Shown here piece by piece: positions 1-7,652 of a stretch of DNA of 64,000 nt; position 1 is the stretch's first letter; every line of letters starts with the position of its first letter. Location of the stretch: positions 1 through 64,000 of the forward strand of contig NZ_LZTA01000097.1 of the NCBI RefSeq assembly GCF_001665875.1, in the 5' to 3' direction. Under the pieces are notes generated by a model. That model searched no databases, was not told the origin of the DNA, and saw only the letters and a program-made list of their open reading frames with translations. The stretch is from Mycobacterium sp. 852002-40037_SCH5390672. GTDB taxonomy: Bacteria; Actinomycetota; Actinomycetes; Mycobacteriales; Mycobacteriaceae. The translations under genes and the position numbers were made by a program.

Positions 1-41
1 TGATGCGATCCTCGGCAGCGTCAGATGTGTATAAGAGACAG
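1..41. other. Sequencing adapter remnant (Nextera transposon end)
   Basis: Bases 12-41 match the Illumina Nextera read-1 adapter, ending in the 19-base mosaic end at 23-41. Bases 1-11 do not continue the adapter cleanly and are probably low-quality read sequence. This is library sequence, not genome. It marks position 1 as a contig end and explains why the gene at 42-355 is cut. Confidence 0.96.
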
Positions 42-355
42 GGAAGCAACCGGTCGTAGGCCAGCCAGAGCCCGGGCTCGTCGGTGGGTGCGAAGTCACG
101 CAGGGTATAGGTCCACTCCTCGAGGCTGCGGGTATCGGAGAGGTATTCGAACAGCTCGTCGGGCGGGCAGTCGACGTAATCGTTGACCGTGCAGTACTGG
201 CCGAAGACCTCGTCGTGCGGATACACCGACCGCATCTTCGCCATGAACATCGGGGCGGTCTGCTCTAAGGGCGAGGTCTCGATACGGACCACTCCCTCGA
301 TCGGCTCGGTGGTGCCGGTGTGAACGTGAATATCGTCAAGCGCTGGCAGTGACAT
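42..355 (-). CDS. SRPBCC/START-like protein, C-terminus cut by contig end
   Basis: About 104 residues from an ATG at 355-353, open until it meets the adapter at 41, so the C-terminal part is missing. From about residue 58 there is a stretch typical of the start of SRPBCC (polyketide cyclase/START) domains: a beta strand, then CPPDELFEYLSD and LEEWT. The family binds hydrophobic ligands or acts as cyclases; no substrate can be inferred. Its start lies inside the 3' end of the ThDP gene (20-base overlap), so the two are probably translationally coupled and act together. The family call rests on one short pattern and is moderate. Confidence 0.6.
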
Positions 356-2093
356 CAGTTTTCTTCCCCTCGTGGGTTGTTGTGCTGTGCTGAGCAACGT
401 GATTGGTGGGCTGTCGGTTGAGAAATGCTGCGAACGGCGGGATTTCGTCGGCGGAGCACTCGATGCTGACCACCGACGGACCGTCTGTCGCCATCGCCCA
501 TTCCAGTGCGCCGGGCAACGCGTCGATGTCGGTGATGTCGAGCGACGACAGCCCGGGAAACATCGCCGCCAGCCCGGCCCCCAACTTGCTGGGGCCGAAC
601 CGGTTGTAGCTGTACAGGTCGTCGTAGAACAGCTGCTCGCGGGTCACGCACATGGCATGGGCGTTGTTGTTGAACAAGACGAACGTCACCGGCAGCCGAT
701 ACTGCACCGCGGTGTGCACCTCCATGCCGTGCATGAAGAAGGCGCCGTCTCCGGCGATGACCACGGTGCGGCTGCTGGGCCCCTTACCGAGAGCACGGCC
801 GAAGGCCATCCCGATCCCGGCACCGAAGCTGTAACCCATGCCACCCATGCCGAGCGCGACAGCGAACCGCCCGCCACGCCGGACAGGCAGGTGGTGGATG
901 GCGGCTGCACCGGTGTTGCCGGCGTCGACGACGATGTCGACACCGGCGGGCAGCACCCGATCCAGCACCGCCATCGCATTGCGGTAGCGCACGCCCGGAC
1001 CGTCGAAGTCCGGTGGACTGAGTTCGGTGCGTGCCGCAAAGTCGGGCACCCGCAGGCCCTTTGGCCGCCCCCGCCCGGACAGCTCCGTGGTCAGCATTCG
1101 CAACGACGCCCGCAGGTCGTCGGTGTGCACGTGGGTGCATGCGAAATACGGGGGCGCGGAACCGATCGAGATCGTGCGCACCGCGGTGAACGCGTTGTCG
1201 AGGCCGGTGCGGGCGGTCACCGACAGGCGCGTACCGATCACCAAGCACAACGTGCTGGCCCCGACCGCCTCAGCCACACCGGGGTGGCCCATCACACCCG
1301 TCACACCCAGCGCCGACGACGCACCCGAACCAGGTGTGCCGGCTACATCTTTGGCGTCGGGCACACATGCCACTTGTGCGCGCAGCATGGCGCGGAGATT
1401 CTCCAGCTCGGCTCGGGCATCGTCTCGGGCCACCTGCTCACCGGCGATGATCGTGACCGGTCCTTTGGCAGCGCGCAGCGCGCGCACTATCGGATGTACG
1501 GCGCCGATCCCGGGCGCCGATGACGTGATGGCGTTTTGCGCATGTCCGTCGTATCCGTTGACCGTGACAGCCATTTGCTGAACATCCTTGGGCAACAACA
1601 AAACCGCGGGACCTCCGGCGAGGGCCGCCGCGATGGCATCAGGCAGCGCCGTCAGGATGTCAGAGGGCTTCAACACGCGCCGGCAGAAGACCGACACCGC
1701 GGAGAACAGCGCCTCGGCATTCAGCGAACCATTGCGGCCACTGGTGTCCTGAAAGCTCCCTCGTCCGTCCATTGTGGTCGCGGGCTGACCGACCAACGCC
1801 AACACCGGCACCCGGCTGGCCAATGATTCTCCAAGTCCGGGAACGAGATTCAGCGCACCCCCGCCGGCGGTCGCGGCTACCACCCCCAACCCGGCGCCAC
1901 TGCGACTGTACCCGTCGGCCATCGTGGCCGCGGAAAACTCGTGCTTGGCCAACACCGCGGTGATGCCCGAACAGAAGTGCGCCGCATCGTAAAGGTCTTC
2001 GACGTTGGCGCCGTCGACACCGAATATGTAATCGCTGTCTGTTCTCGCGAGGTGCTCGACGATATGGTCGACCACTCGGTGTTGCCTGGACAT
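336..2093 (-). CDS. ThDP-dependent enzyme, acetolactate-synthase-like
   Basis: 585 residues, full length for the acetolactate synthase/benzoylformate decarboxylase superfamily. The pyrimidine-domain glutamate lies in KHEFSAA (E52). The ThDP diphosphate/Mg motif starts at GDGAFF (448) and ends with NNN at 475-477. Such enzymes decarboxylate 2-oxo acids or join and cleave C-C bonds; the substrate cannot be read here. It is unlikely to be the housekeeping acetolactate synthase, since no regulatory subunit (ilvN) or ilvC follows and its neighbours are flavin oxidases and an SRPBCC protein. A sigma-L-type promoter lies 30 bases upstream (2123-2150). The ribosome site is weak (GGCGGGCGG). Confidence 0.85.
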   Translation of the reverse strand: MSRQHRVVDHIVEHLARTDSDYIFGVDGANVEDLYDAAHFCSGITAVLAKHEFSAATMADGYSRSGAGLGVVAATAGGGALNLVPGLGESLASRVPVLALVGQPATTMDGRGSFQDTSGRNGSLNAEALFSAVSVFCRRVLKPSDILTALPDAIAAALAGGPAVLLLPKDVQQMAVTVNGYDGHAQNAITSSAPGIGAVHPIVRALRAAKGPVTIIAGEQVARDDARAELENLRAMLRAQVACVPDAKDVAGTPGSGASSALGVTGVMGHPGVAEAVGASTLCLVIGTRLSVTARTGLDNAFTAVRTISIGSAPPYFACTHVHTDDLRASLRMLTTELSGRGRPKGLRVPDFAARTELSPPDFDGPGVRYRNAMAVLDRVLPAGVDIVVDAGNTGAAAIHHLPVRRGGRFAVALGMGGMGYSFGAGIGMAFGRALGKGPSSRTVVIAGDGAFFMHGMEVHTAVQYRLPVTFVLFNNNAHAMCVTREQLFYDDLYSYNRFGPSKLGAGLAAMFPGLSSLDITDIDALPGALEWAMATDGPSVVSIECSADEIPPFAAFLNRQPTNHVAQHSTTTHEGKKTDVTASA

Positions 2094-2122
2094 CCGCCCG
2101 CCTAACTTGTGACGATGCCAGT

Positions 2123-2150
2123 ACTACGTCCCCGAGATGACTTCAGTTCA
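2123..2150 (-). promoter_or_regulatory. Putative sigma-L promoter of the ThDP gene
   Basis: Minus strand reads TGAACT, 16 bases, CGTAGT. The mycobacterial sigma-L consensus as I recall it is TGAACC-N16-18-CGTgtc. The first ten bases (TGAACTGAAG) are identical to the site before the monooxygenase at 4863-4890. The predicted start of transcription is about 20 bases before the ATG at 2093. Confidence 0.6.
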
Positions 2151-2280
2151 ATAGGGAACCGAATTCACCGAGCCCCGGCACGGGTCGTGTCGGCGAAAAA
2201 CTCTTGCCCCCTGAGCCTTTCATTCGACACACGCCTAATAGTGCGGCATGGCCGCACCATCGCTGGCGTCCGGGGGTCCT

Positions 2281-3621
2281 TCAGACGCCGCCCATCCAGC
2301 TGTGGAATCGACCATCCGGGTCGTAGGCCGACCGCACCTTGTCCAGGCGTGCCATGTTCGATTCGGTGATGAATCGCGCCGGACGCCGGCACAGGTTCTC
2401 ATCGGCGAGCGAGATTCCGGTCGCCAAGTGCGACATCGCCGCCATGTTGCACGCGGCCCAGTCGCGGTACCGTTCGTCGTCGGCCGGATCTTGCCAGATG
2501 GTGTAGAGCGCCATATAGATCTCGTCTTCCAAGCCGTACACCATCTCGGCGCGGTCCGCGGACGTCTTCCACCCCGTGAAGATGAAGTGCGAGGGGTGCG
2601 GTGGCATGGTTTCGATGATCTTGCGGATGCCGGGCAGCAGTTCTTCGGCGCAAGCCGACGTGAACATGCTGTCGGCGATATAGCGGTGGCCCTTCGGATA
2701 ACTGGTCATCACCGCGGTGTACCAATTGGTAAGGGTCGTCGGCGCATAAGCGAGGTTGACGATCGCCTTGTCGAGAACCGGGCAGCTGCTCAGTGGCGCA
2801 AGGGCTTTGATTGCCTCGTCTTCTGAGTCGGCGAAGACCGGCGAGGCAATCGTGATGCCGGGCTGATTGAGCCCGGCACCGGGAAAGCTGCGCGCGGTAT
2901 GCATCTGCAGTTCGACGCGCTCGTCGATCTCGGAACTGATCGCGCGTCCCCACGTGAACACCTCGTCGGCGACTTCTATCGGGTACATGTACAGGCAGGT
3001 GCCCCATACCGGCGGCCGGGGATAGATCCGCAGTTTGAACGAGGTCACCACACCGAAGAAGCCCGGCCCCGACCCGCGGGCCGCCCAATACAGGTCGCAG
3101 TGGTTCTCGGCATCGCAGTAGATCTGTTCACCGTCGGCGGTGATGACCTCGAGTCCGAGCACGCTCTCGCATGCCGGCCCGAGCACCGAACTGTTCCACC
3201 CATAGCCGCCCTGCAGGAGATAGCCGCCGAGACAAATTCCCTCGCAATGCCCCGCGGGAAAGAACAGGCCCTGCGCGTCCAGATCGGCCGCGAACACGCT
3301 GGCGACCTTGCCCGGGCCGACGTCCGCGGTCATCCGATCCGGTTCAACGGTGCAATGATCGAGCCGGCTGACGTCGAGCAGCAGGCCACCGTCGCGCAGG
3401 TGACTGGCCGCCCAGCTGTGTCCGCCCGAACGTACGCCGACGCGATGTCCGCCGGCCCGCGCGTAACGCATCGCCGCGACCACGTCGCCGGTGTCGTGCG
3501 CTTGTACGATCACGTCGGGGAAACGTTCTGGCACAAGGCCATTCCATACCGTGTCGCGTCGGGCCGCTTCGTATCCCGGCGCGCCGCGCACGAACGTCTT
3601 TTCAGGGGAAAGTAATTCCAT
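2281..3621 (-). CDS. FAD-linked oxidase, berberine-bridge-enzyme type
   Basis: 446 residues. The N-terminal PCMH/FAD_binding_4 domain contains RSGGHS (H68) and GHCEGICLGG (C126), the two positions that carry covalent FAD in bicovalent BBE-like oxidases, so 8-alpha-histidyl and 6-S-cysteinyl FAD is likely. The C-terminus has a BBE-like end (YDPDGRFHSW). Members oxidise alcohols, sugars or benzylic carbons with O2. The ATG at 3621 is preferred because GAGGGA lies about eight bases upstream; an in-frame start at 3645 would add eight residues. It follows the monooxygenase by 38 bases, probably in one transcript. The 187 bases downstream hold the ThDP-gene promoter. Confidence 0.85.
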   Translation of the reverse strand: MELLSPEKTFVRGAPGYEAARRDTVWNGLVPERFPDVIVQAHDTGDVVAAMRYARAGGHRVGVRSGGHSWAASHLRDGGLLLDVSRLDHCTVEPDRMTADVGPGKVASVFAADLDAQGLFFPAGHCEGICLGGYLLQGGYGWNSSVLGPACESVLGLEVITADGEQIYCDAENHCDLYWAARGSGPGFFGVVTSFKLRIYPRPPVWGTCLYMYPIEVADEVFTWGRAISSEIDERVELQMHTARSFPGAGLNQPGITIASPVFADSEDEAIKALAPLSSCPVLDKAIVNLAYAPTTLTNWYTAVMTSYPKGHRYIADSMFTSACAEELLPGIRKIIETMPPHPSHFIFTGWKTSADRAEMVYGLEDEIYMALYTIWQDPADDERYRDWAACNMAAMSHLATGISLADENLCRRPARFITESNMARLDKVRSAYDPDGRFHSWMGGV

Positions 3622-3659
3622 TGCATTCCCTCGGGTTTGGCGCACCGCCTGGCTTGGTG

Positions 3660-4856
3660 CTAATGAGATACCGCCGTCAACTGGCCGACATGACTGCCCT
3701 GTGGCCGTTTCAGGTGGGCCGCGACTTCTGCGGCCAGCGGCGTGGCGGCCCGCCGGATCGCCCGCAGCGGGCCATTGGGCGGAATGCCGTATCCTATCGC
3801 GAACATCCCGTCGCCGACGTGGGAGGCAAAGCCGCCGCGCGGGTTGCCACGCCCGTCGAGGACGCCGAGGTGTCCGACCAAACCGTCGAGATTCGTCCGG
3901 AACCCGGTAGCGGCGACGATCACCTGAGGCGCCACCGACGTGCCGTCGGCGAGAACCACGCGGTCGGATTCGAGCGCCTCGACGGCGCTGACGACCTCGA
4001 CGCGCCCGGCCCGCACGGCGTCGACGAGCGCGTCGGCCAGCGTCGGTATGCGACCTCGCGTTTCCACCATCGCCTTGAGCCCCAGCGGCGGTCGGTGGAA
4101 GCCGTAGCCCGACAGGTCACCGAACATCAGGCGGTTCACGCGTGCGATCACCGGATCGACCAGCCGCGCGGGGACCCTGGAGAACAGCTCGAGGAAGATG
4201 TCGGAGGGAAACGGTCCGATGGCCCGCCGCACCAGATGCGGCGGTGTGCGCACCGCCAGCCAGATCCGGGACGCGCCGTCGTTGGCGAGCTGGACGGCGA
4301 TGTCGGCAGCCGAGTTGCCCGCCCCGACAACGAGTACATCGCAGCCACGGTAGGGCCAGGCGTTGGTGAAGTCGCCCGAGTGAACGATCGCGCCGTTGAA
4401 GCGATGAAGTCCGGGCCAGGGCGGGATGGTGGGCACGCTGTAGTTGCCGGTGGCGAGAACTATTGCCGGGGTTCGTATTTCACCCGATGAGGTGTCAAGT
4501 TGCCACACTCCCCCGGCACGGATGACGCCGCGCACATCGCATCCGAGCAGCAGCGTGATGTTCTGCCGCACGACGTAGCGATCGAAGTAGCGGACCATGT
4601 CCTCCTTGGTCGGCCAACGACCGGCGTGCAACGGAATCCGTTGTCCGGGAAGGTGTGACAGGGACCCCGTCGTGTTGAGGCGGAAGTTGTCATAGCGCGT
4701 GCGCCAGGAAATCGCCGGGGCCGCCGCGCGGTCCACAACAAGCGCTTTGACGCCATGCCGATAGTCGAGCTCCCGCGCGACAGCCAGGCCCGCAGGCCCC
4801 GCCCCGATCACGACGACGTCGGGAGTGTGGTCTACCGCCTGATGCGTGCCTGGCAT
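3660..4856 (-). CDS. Flavin-dependent monooxygenase (class B, FMO/BVMO-like)
   Basis: 398 residues. The FAD Rossmann motif GAGPAG is at 18-23 and a second nucleotide motif GAGNSAAD at roughly 175. Between them F-x-G-x3-H-x3-F (FNGAIVHSGDF) fits the class B flavoprotein monooxygenase fingerprint, and ATGFRTN near the C-terminus is also typical. It should use NADPH and O2 to oxygenate a small substrate at N, S or a ketone. No ribosome site precedes the ATG at 4856. A sigma-L-type -10 ends seven bases upstream, so the mRNA is predicted to be leaderless. It lies 45 bases after rslA and is the first gene of the accessory cluster. Confidence 0.87.
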   Translation of the reverse strand: MPGTHQAVDHTPDVVVIGAGPAGLAVARELDYRHGVKALVVDRAAAPAISWRTRYDNFRLNTTGSLSHLPGQRIPLHAGRWPTKEDMVRYFDRYVVRQNITLLLGCDVRGVIRAGGVWQLDTSSGEIRTPAIVLATGNYSVPTIPPWPGLHRFNGAIVHSGDFTNAWPYRGCDVLVVGAGNSAADIAVQLANDGASRIWLAVRTPPHLVRRAIGPFPSDIFLELFSRVPARLVDPVIARVNRLMFGDLSGYGFHRPPLGLKAMVETRGRIPTLADALVDAVRAGRVEVVSAVEALESDRVVLADGTSVAPQVIVAATGFRTNLDGLVGHLGVLDGRGNPRGGFASHVGDGMFAIGYGIPPNGPLRAIRRAATPLAAEVAAHLKRPQGSHVGQLTAVSH

Positions 4857-4862
4857 GGCTAT

Positions 4863-4890
4863 AACACGACAGGCGAGTACCTTCAGTTCA
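4863..4890 (-). promoter_or_regulatory. Putative sigma-L promoter of the monooxygenase operon
   Basis: Minus strand reads TGAACT, 16 bases, CGTGTT, differing from the recalled consensus (TGAACC-N16-18-CGTgtc) at one base in each box. It sits in the 45-base gap between rslA and the monooxygenase. The predicted +1 falls at or next to the A of the ATG at 4856. Confidence 0.68.
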
Positions 4891-4901
4891 CCGTGTCCGG
4901 T

Positions 4902-5621
4902 TTACAGCGATCGCTGCAGCAGCACCTGGCCGCTATCGGCGGCCACCACCTGCACGGCGGCGATCTGGTCGACCGGAGTCGAGATGGCGCCCGCGGGCGT
5001 CGCGGTGTGACCGGGCACGGCCACCCACGTCGCCAACCGGGTCTTGCTGCCGTCACGACCCACCACGACCATCGCGAGCGTGTCATGGTGCGCATTCAGC
5101 GGAGCCAGGCACACGCAGCGCAGGTCGATGGATGTGCCCCAGTGCTGGCCGCTGACCGCGACCGTCGACGTCAGCAGGCTGGTGCCCACCTGCGCCATCG
5201 GCGCCGACGATGCGGTCACCTGCTGGGACGGAGTCGACGACCACCCCTCGAGACCGACGAACACCCCGATAGCCAGCACTACGGCCGCGGCCGCCGACGC
5301 CACCCAGGTCACCACCCGGGTACGGCGACGGCGCCACCGAACCGTCGCCAGCAGCGACGGCAGCAATTCCGGAGACATCTCCGGGGCCGGACCGGATTGG
5401 TTGATCGCGGCCACTTCTTCACGGTCAAGCTGTGACAGCAGGGCCGGCACACCACTGAGATCGGCGACGGCCCCCCGGCAAGCCGGGCAGTGCGCCATGT
5501 GCGTCTCGAATTCGCGCCGTTGCGCGGCCGACAAAGATCCCAACACGTATGCGGCATCCCACATCGCGTAGCGGTCTTCGGGAGGGCCGATATCCTGCAC
5601 CGGCGTCCTCATTTCATTCAT
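4902..5621 (-). CDS. rslA: Anti-sigma factor RslA (zinc-binding, membrane)
   Basis: 239 residues. The cytoplasmic N-terminal domain carries the ZAS zinc motif H-x3-C-x2-C (HMAHCPAC), one hydrophobic segment follows (about 105-125), and the rest is extracytoplasmic. It matches M. tuberculosis RslA closely from memory, including the end VLLQRSL. RslA holds sigma-L inactive and is known to release it when the zinc-binding cysteines are oxidised. The ATG at 5621 is chosen because GAGGGG lies eight bases upstream; a GTG at 5630 abuts that site. It follows sigL by 30 bases in one operon. Confidence 0.92.
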   Translation of the reverse strand: MNEMRTPVQDIGPPEDRYAMWDAAYVLGSLSAAQRREFETHMAHCPACRGAVADLSGVPALLSQLDREEVAAINQSGPAPEMSPELLPSLLATVRWRRRRTRVVTWVASAAAAVVLAIGVFVGLEGWSSTPSQQVTASSAPMAQVGTSLLTSTVAVSGQHWGTSIDLRCVCLAPLNAHHDTLAMVVVGRDGSKTRLATWVAVPGHTATPAGAISTPVDQIAAVQVVAADSGQVLLQRSL

Positions 5622-5651
5622 TTTCGTCACCCCTCAAGCATTCGGAGCCCC

Positions 5652-6197
5652 TCATCGGGTAACTCCCAGTTCCTGCAGAGTGAGTCGCAACGCCCGCACT
5701 GCATAGTGTAGTCGCGACTTCACTGTTCCCTCAGCGATGTCGAGGTCTGCAGCAATCTGTGTAGTGGTCCATCCGCGGTAGTAGGACCGTTCGATCACTG
5801 CTCGGTGCTCGGCGGACAACTCGGCCATCGCGTCCGCTATCAGCAACCGGTCCAGCGCCGCATTGACCTCATCCGGCGTGGACTGTTCGGGCGCCCCCGA
5901 TACGTCTGTGGATCCGACGACGTTGCGATACCGCGCGCTGCGCCGGTCGTCGATGATCATGTTGCGGGCGACGGTGAACAACCACGCCCGCGCCGAGCGC
6001 TCCGTGTCGCCGACGACTTCGGGGTGTTGCCATGCCCGCAACAACGTCTCCTGGACCACGTCCTCGGACTGGCTCGCATCCCCCGTCAGCCGCAGCGCGT
6101 AGCGCCACAGCACCGCGGCGTGCTCGTCGTAGAGCGCCTTCATTAGAGCAGCTTCGGCAGCCCCGGAAGCCCTCCACGTGCCAGCCACACGAGCCAC
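5652..6197 (-). CDS. sigL: ECF RNA polymerase sigma factor SigL
   Basis: 181 residues. Region 2 spans about 20-85 (YDEHAAVLWRYALRLTG, then DVVQETLLRAW) and region 4 about 115-175 (LSAEHRAVIERSYYRGW, then a helix-turn-helix ending GTVKSRLHYAVRAL). The GTG at 6197 is the start: AGGAGGTGAT lies just upstream, the product begins VARV like M. tuberculosis SigL (MARV), and the ATG at 6245 would lie upstream of the gene's own promoter. Sigma-L controls a small regulon of cell-envelope and redox genes in M. tuberculosis and autoregulates. Here its likely local targets are the genes just downstream of rslA. Confidence 0.95.
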   Translation of the reverse strand: MARVAGTWRASGAAEAALMKALYDEHAAVLWRYALRLTGDASQSEDVVQETLLRAWQHPEVVGDTERSARAWLFTVARNMIIDDRRSARYRNVVGSTDVSGAPEQSTPDEVNAALDRLLIADAMAELSAEHRAVIERSYYRGWTTTQIAADLDIAEGTVKSRLHYAVRALRLTLQELGVTR

Positions 6198-6216
6198 TCG
6201 ATCACCTCCTGCCAGA

Positions 6217-6244
6217 TAAACGAGCGGAACAGGCACTCGGTTCA
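6217..6244 (-). promoter_or_regulatory. Autoregulated sigma-L promoter of sigL-rslA
   Basis: Minus strand TGAACC, 16 bases, CGTTTA: an exact -35 and the CGT core of the sigma-L consensus. Transcription should start near 6210, leaving a short leader that contains the strong ribosome site of sigL. Confidence 0.85.
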
Positions 6245-6303
6245 ATGGCCCCGACCCGCCGCGCCCGGCTCCGCCGCGCTTGCCATCGCGGCGGGTGCCA
6301 GTC

Positions 6304-7104
6304 CTAAGCCAAGGTCAGGATGCGGGGCCCGGCGTCGGTGACCGCGACGGTGTGCTCCCAGTGTGCCGCGCGCGACCCGTCGGTCGTGGTGACCGTCCAC
6401 TGGTCGTCGAGCACCACGGTCTTGCCGGTTCCCAGCGTCAGCATGGGTTCGATGGCCAGCACCGACCCGGCGGCCAGCAGGGGCCCGCGTCCGGGAGAGC
6501 CCTCGTTGGGCAGGAAGGGGTCCATGTGCATCTGCCGGCCGATGCCGTGGCCGCCGTAGCCCTCGACGATCCCGAAGGCACGCGAATGGCGGGTCGCGGC
6601 GTCGCGCGTGCCCATCTCGATGGCGTGCGACACGTCGGTCAGCCGGTTACCGGGGACCATCGCCGCGATCCCGGCCTCCAGCGACTCCCTGGTGGCCTGC
6701 GACAGGGCTTCGTCGGCCGGGTCCAGCGTCCCCACCCCGAAGGTGATCGCGGCGTCCCCGTGCCAGCCGTCCAGCACCGCCCCGCAGTCGATCGACACCA
6801 GGTCACCGGACGCCAGAATTTCCGCGGCCGAGGGTATCCCGTGGACCACCCTGTCGTTGACCGAGGCGCAGATCGAGGCGGGGTAACCGTGGTAGCCCAG
6901 GAACGACGGCACGGCGCCGCCGTCCCGGATCACCGATTCGGCGATTTCGTCCAGGCTCAGCGTCGACACTCCGGAAACCGCGGCCGCGCGCACCGCCTGC
7001 AACGCGGCCGCCACCACCGCGCCCGCCGCGGCCATGGCGTCGAGTTCACCGGCGGTGCGCTGTGGCACCACCTTGCGACTCCGCAGCCGCGCCAGCGGGT
7101 TCAT
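6304..7104 (-). CDS. map: Methionine aminopeptidase, type I
   Basis: 266 residues, the same length as M. tuberculosis MapA (Rv0734). It removes the initiator methionine from nascent proteins in the cytosol. The five metal ligands of the pita-bread fold are in place: the two aspartates in DCGAVLDGWHGD, the histidine in GYGGHGIG, and glutamates in EPMLTLG and EHTVAVTD. The gene follows adk by two bases in the secY-adk-map operon; sigL then has its own promoter downstream. Confidence 0.95.
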   Translation of the reverse strand: MNPLARLRSRKVVPQRTAGELDAMAAAGAVVAAALQAVRAAAVSGVSTLSLDEIAESVIRDGGAVPSFLGYHGYPASICASVNDRVVHGIPSAAEILASGDLVSIDCGAVLDGWHGDAAITFGVGTLDPADEALSQATRESLEAGIAAMVPGNRLTDVSHAIEMGTRDAATRHSRAFGIVEGYGGHGIGRQMHMDPFLPNEGSPGRGPLLAAGSVLAIEPMLTLGTGKTVVLDDQWTVTTTDGSRAAHWEHTVAVTDAGPRILTLA

Positions 7105-7106
7105 CC

Positions 7107-7652
7107 CTACTTGCCCAGCTCCCGCAGCGCGCGGGCAAACACTTCGTCCATGGTGCCGACGGCATCGACCGTCTTGAGTTCGTCGCTGTAGTACTCCAGC
7201 AGCGGCGCGGTCTCGTCGCGGTACACCTTCATCCGGTTCAGGATGACGTCCTCGGTGTCATCGGCACGGCCGCGGCCCTTCAGCCGCTGCAGCAACTCGT
7301 CCTCCGAGACCCGGAATTCCAGCACCGCGTCGATGTCGGTGCCGCGGCGTCCCAGCATGTCGTGCAGCGCTTTGGCCTGCTCCGTCGACCGCGGGAAGCC
7401 ATCCAGGATGAATCCGTTGGCCGCGTCGGGATCGCTCAGGCGATCGTCGACGAGCTGGTTGGTCAGCTCCGAGGGCACCAGGTCGCCGGCGTCCAGGTAG
7501 CGCTTGGCCTCCAGCCCGAGTTTGGTTCCATTCTCGATGTTGCTGCGGAACAGCTCTCCGGTGGAGATGTGCGGGATCCCGAGTTTTTCGGAGAGCTTCT
7601 GGGCCTGCGTTCCCTTGCCCGCTCCCGGCGGTCCCAGCAAAACGACTCTCAC
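7107..7652 (-). CDS. adk: Adenylate kinase
   Basis: 181 residues, the short-lid form usual in mycobacteria. The P-loop GPPGAGKGT is at 7-15 and the DGFPRS motif in the middle. It interconverts ATP and AMP with two ADP. Its start overlaps the secY stop by four bases, so the two are translationally coupled. Confidence 0.97.
   Translation of the reverse strand: MRVVLLGPPGAGKGTQAQKLSEKLGIPHISTGELFRSNIENGTKLGLEAKRYLDAGDLVPSELTNQLVDDRLSDPDAANGFILDGFPRSTEQAKALHDMLGRRGTDIDAVLEFRVSEDELLQRLKGRGRADDTEDVILNRMKVYRDETAPLLEYYSDELKTVDAVGTMDEVFARALRELGK

Noticed and set aside
3320..3346. TGAACC-N18-CGT match on the minus strand
   Set aside because: It is inside the BBE-type oxidase gene with no gene start downstream nearby, and its -10 continues CGTCGG; treated as chance.
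6198..6245. Longer SigL starting at ATG 6245
   Set aside because: That start lies upstream of the sigL promoter's own -35; the GTG at 6197 has a strong ribosome site.
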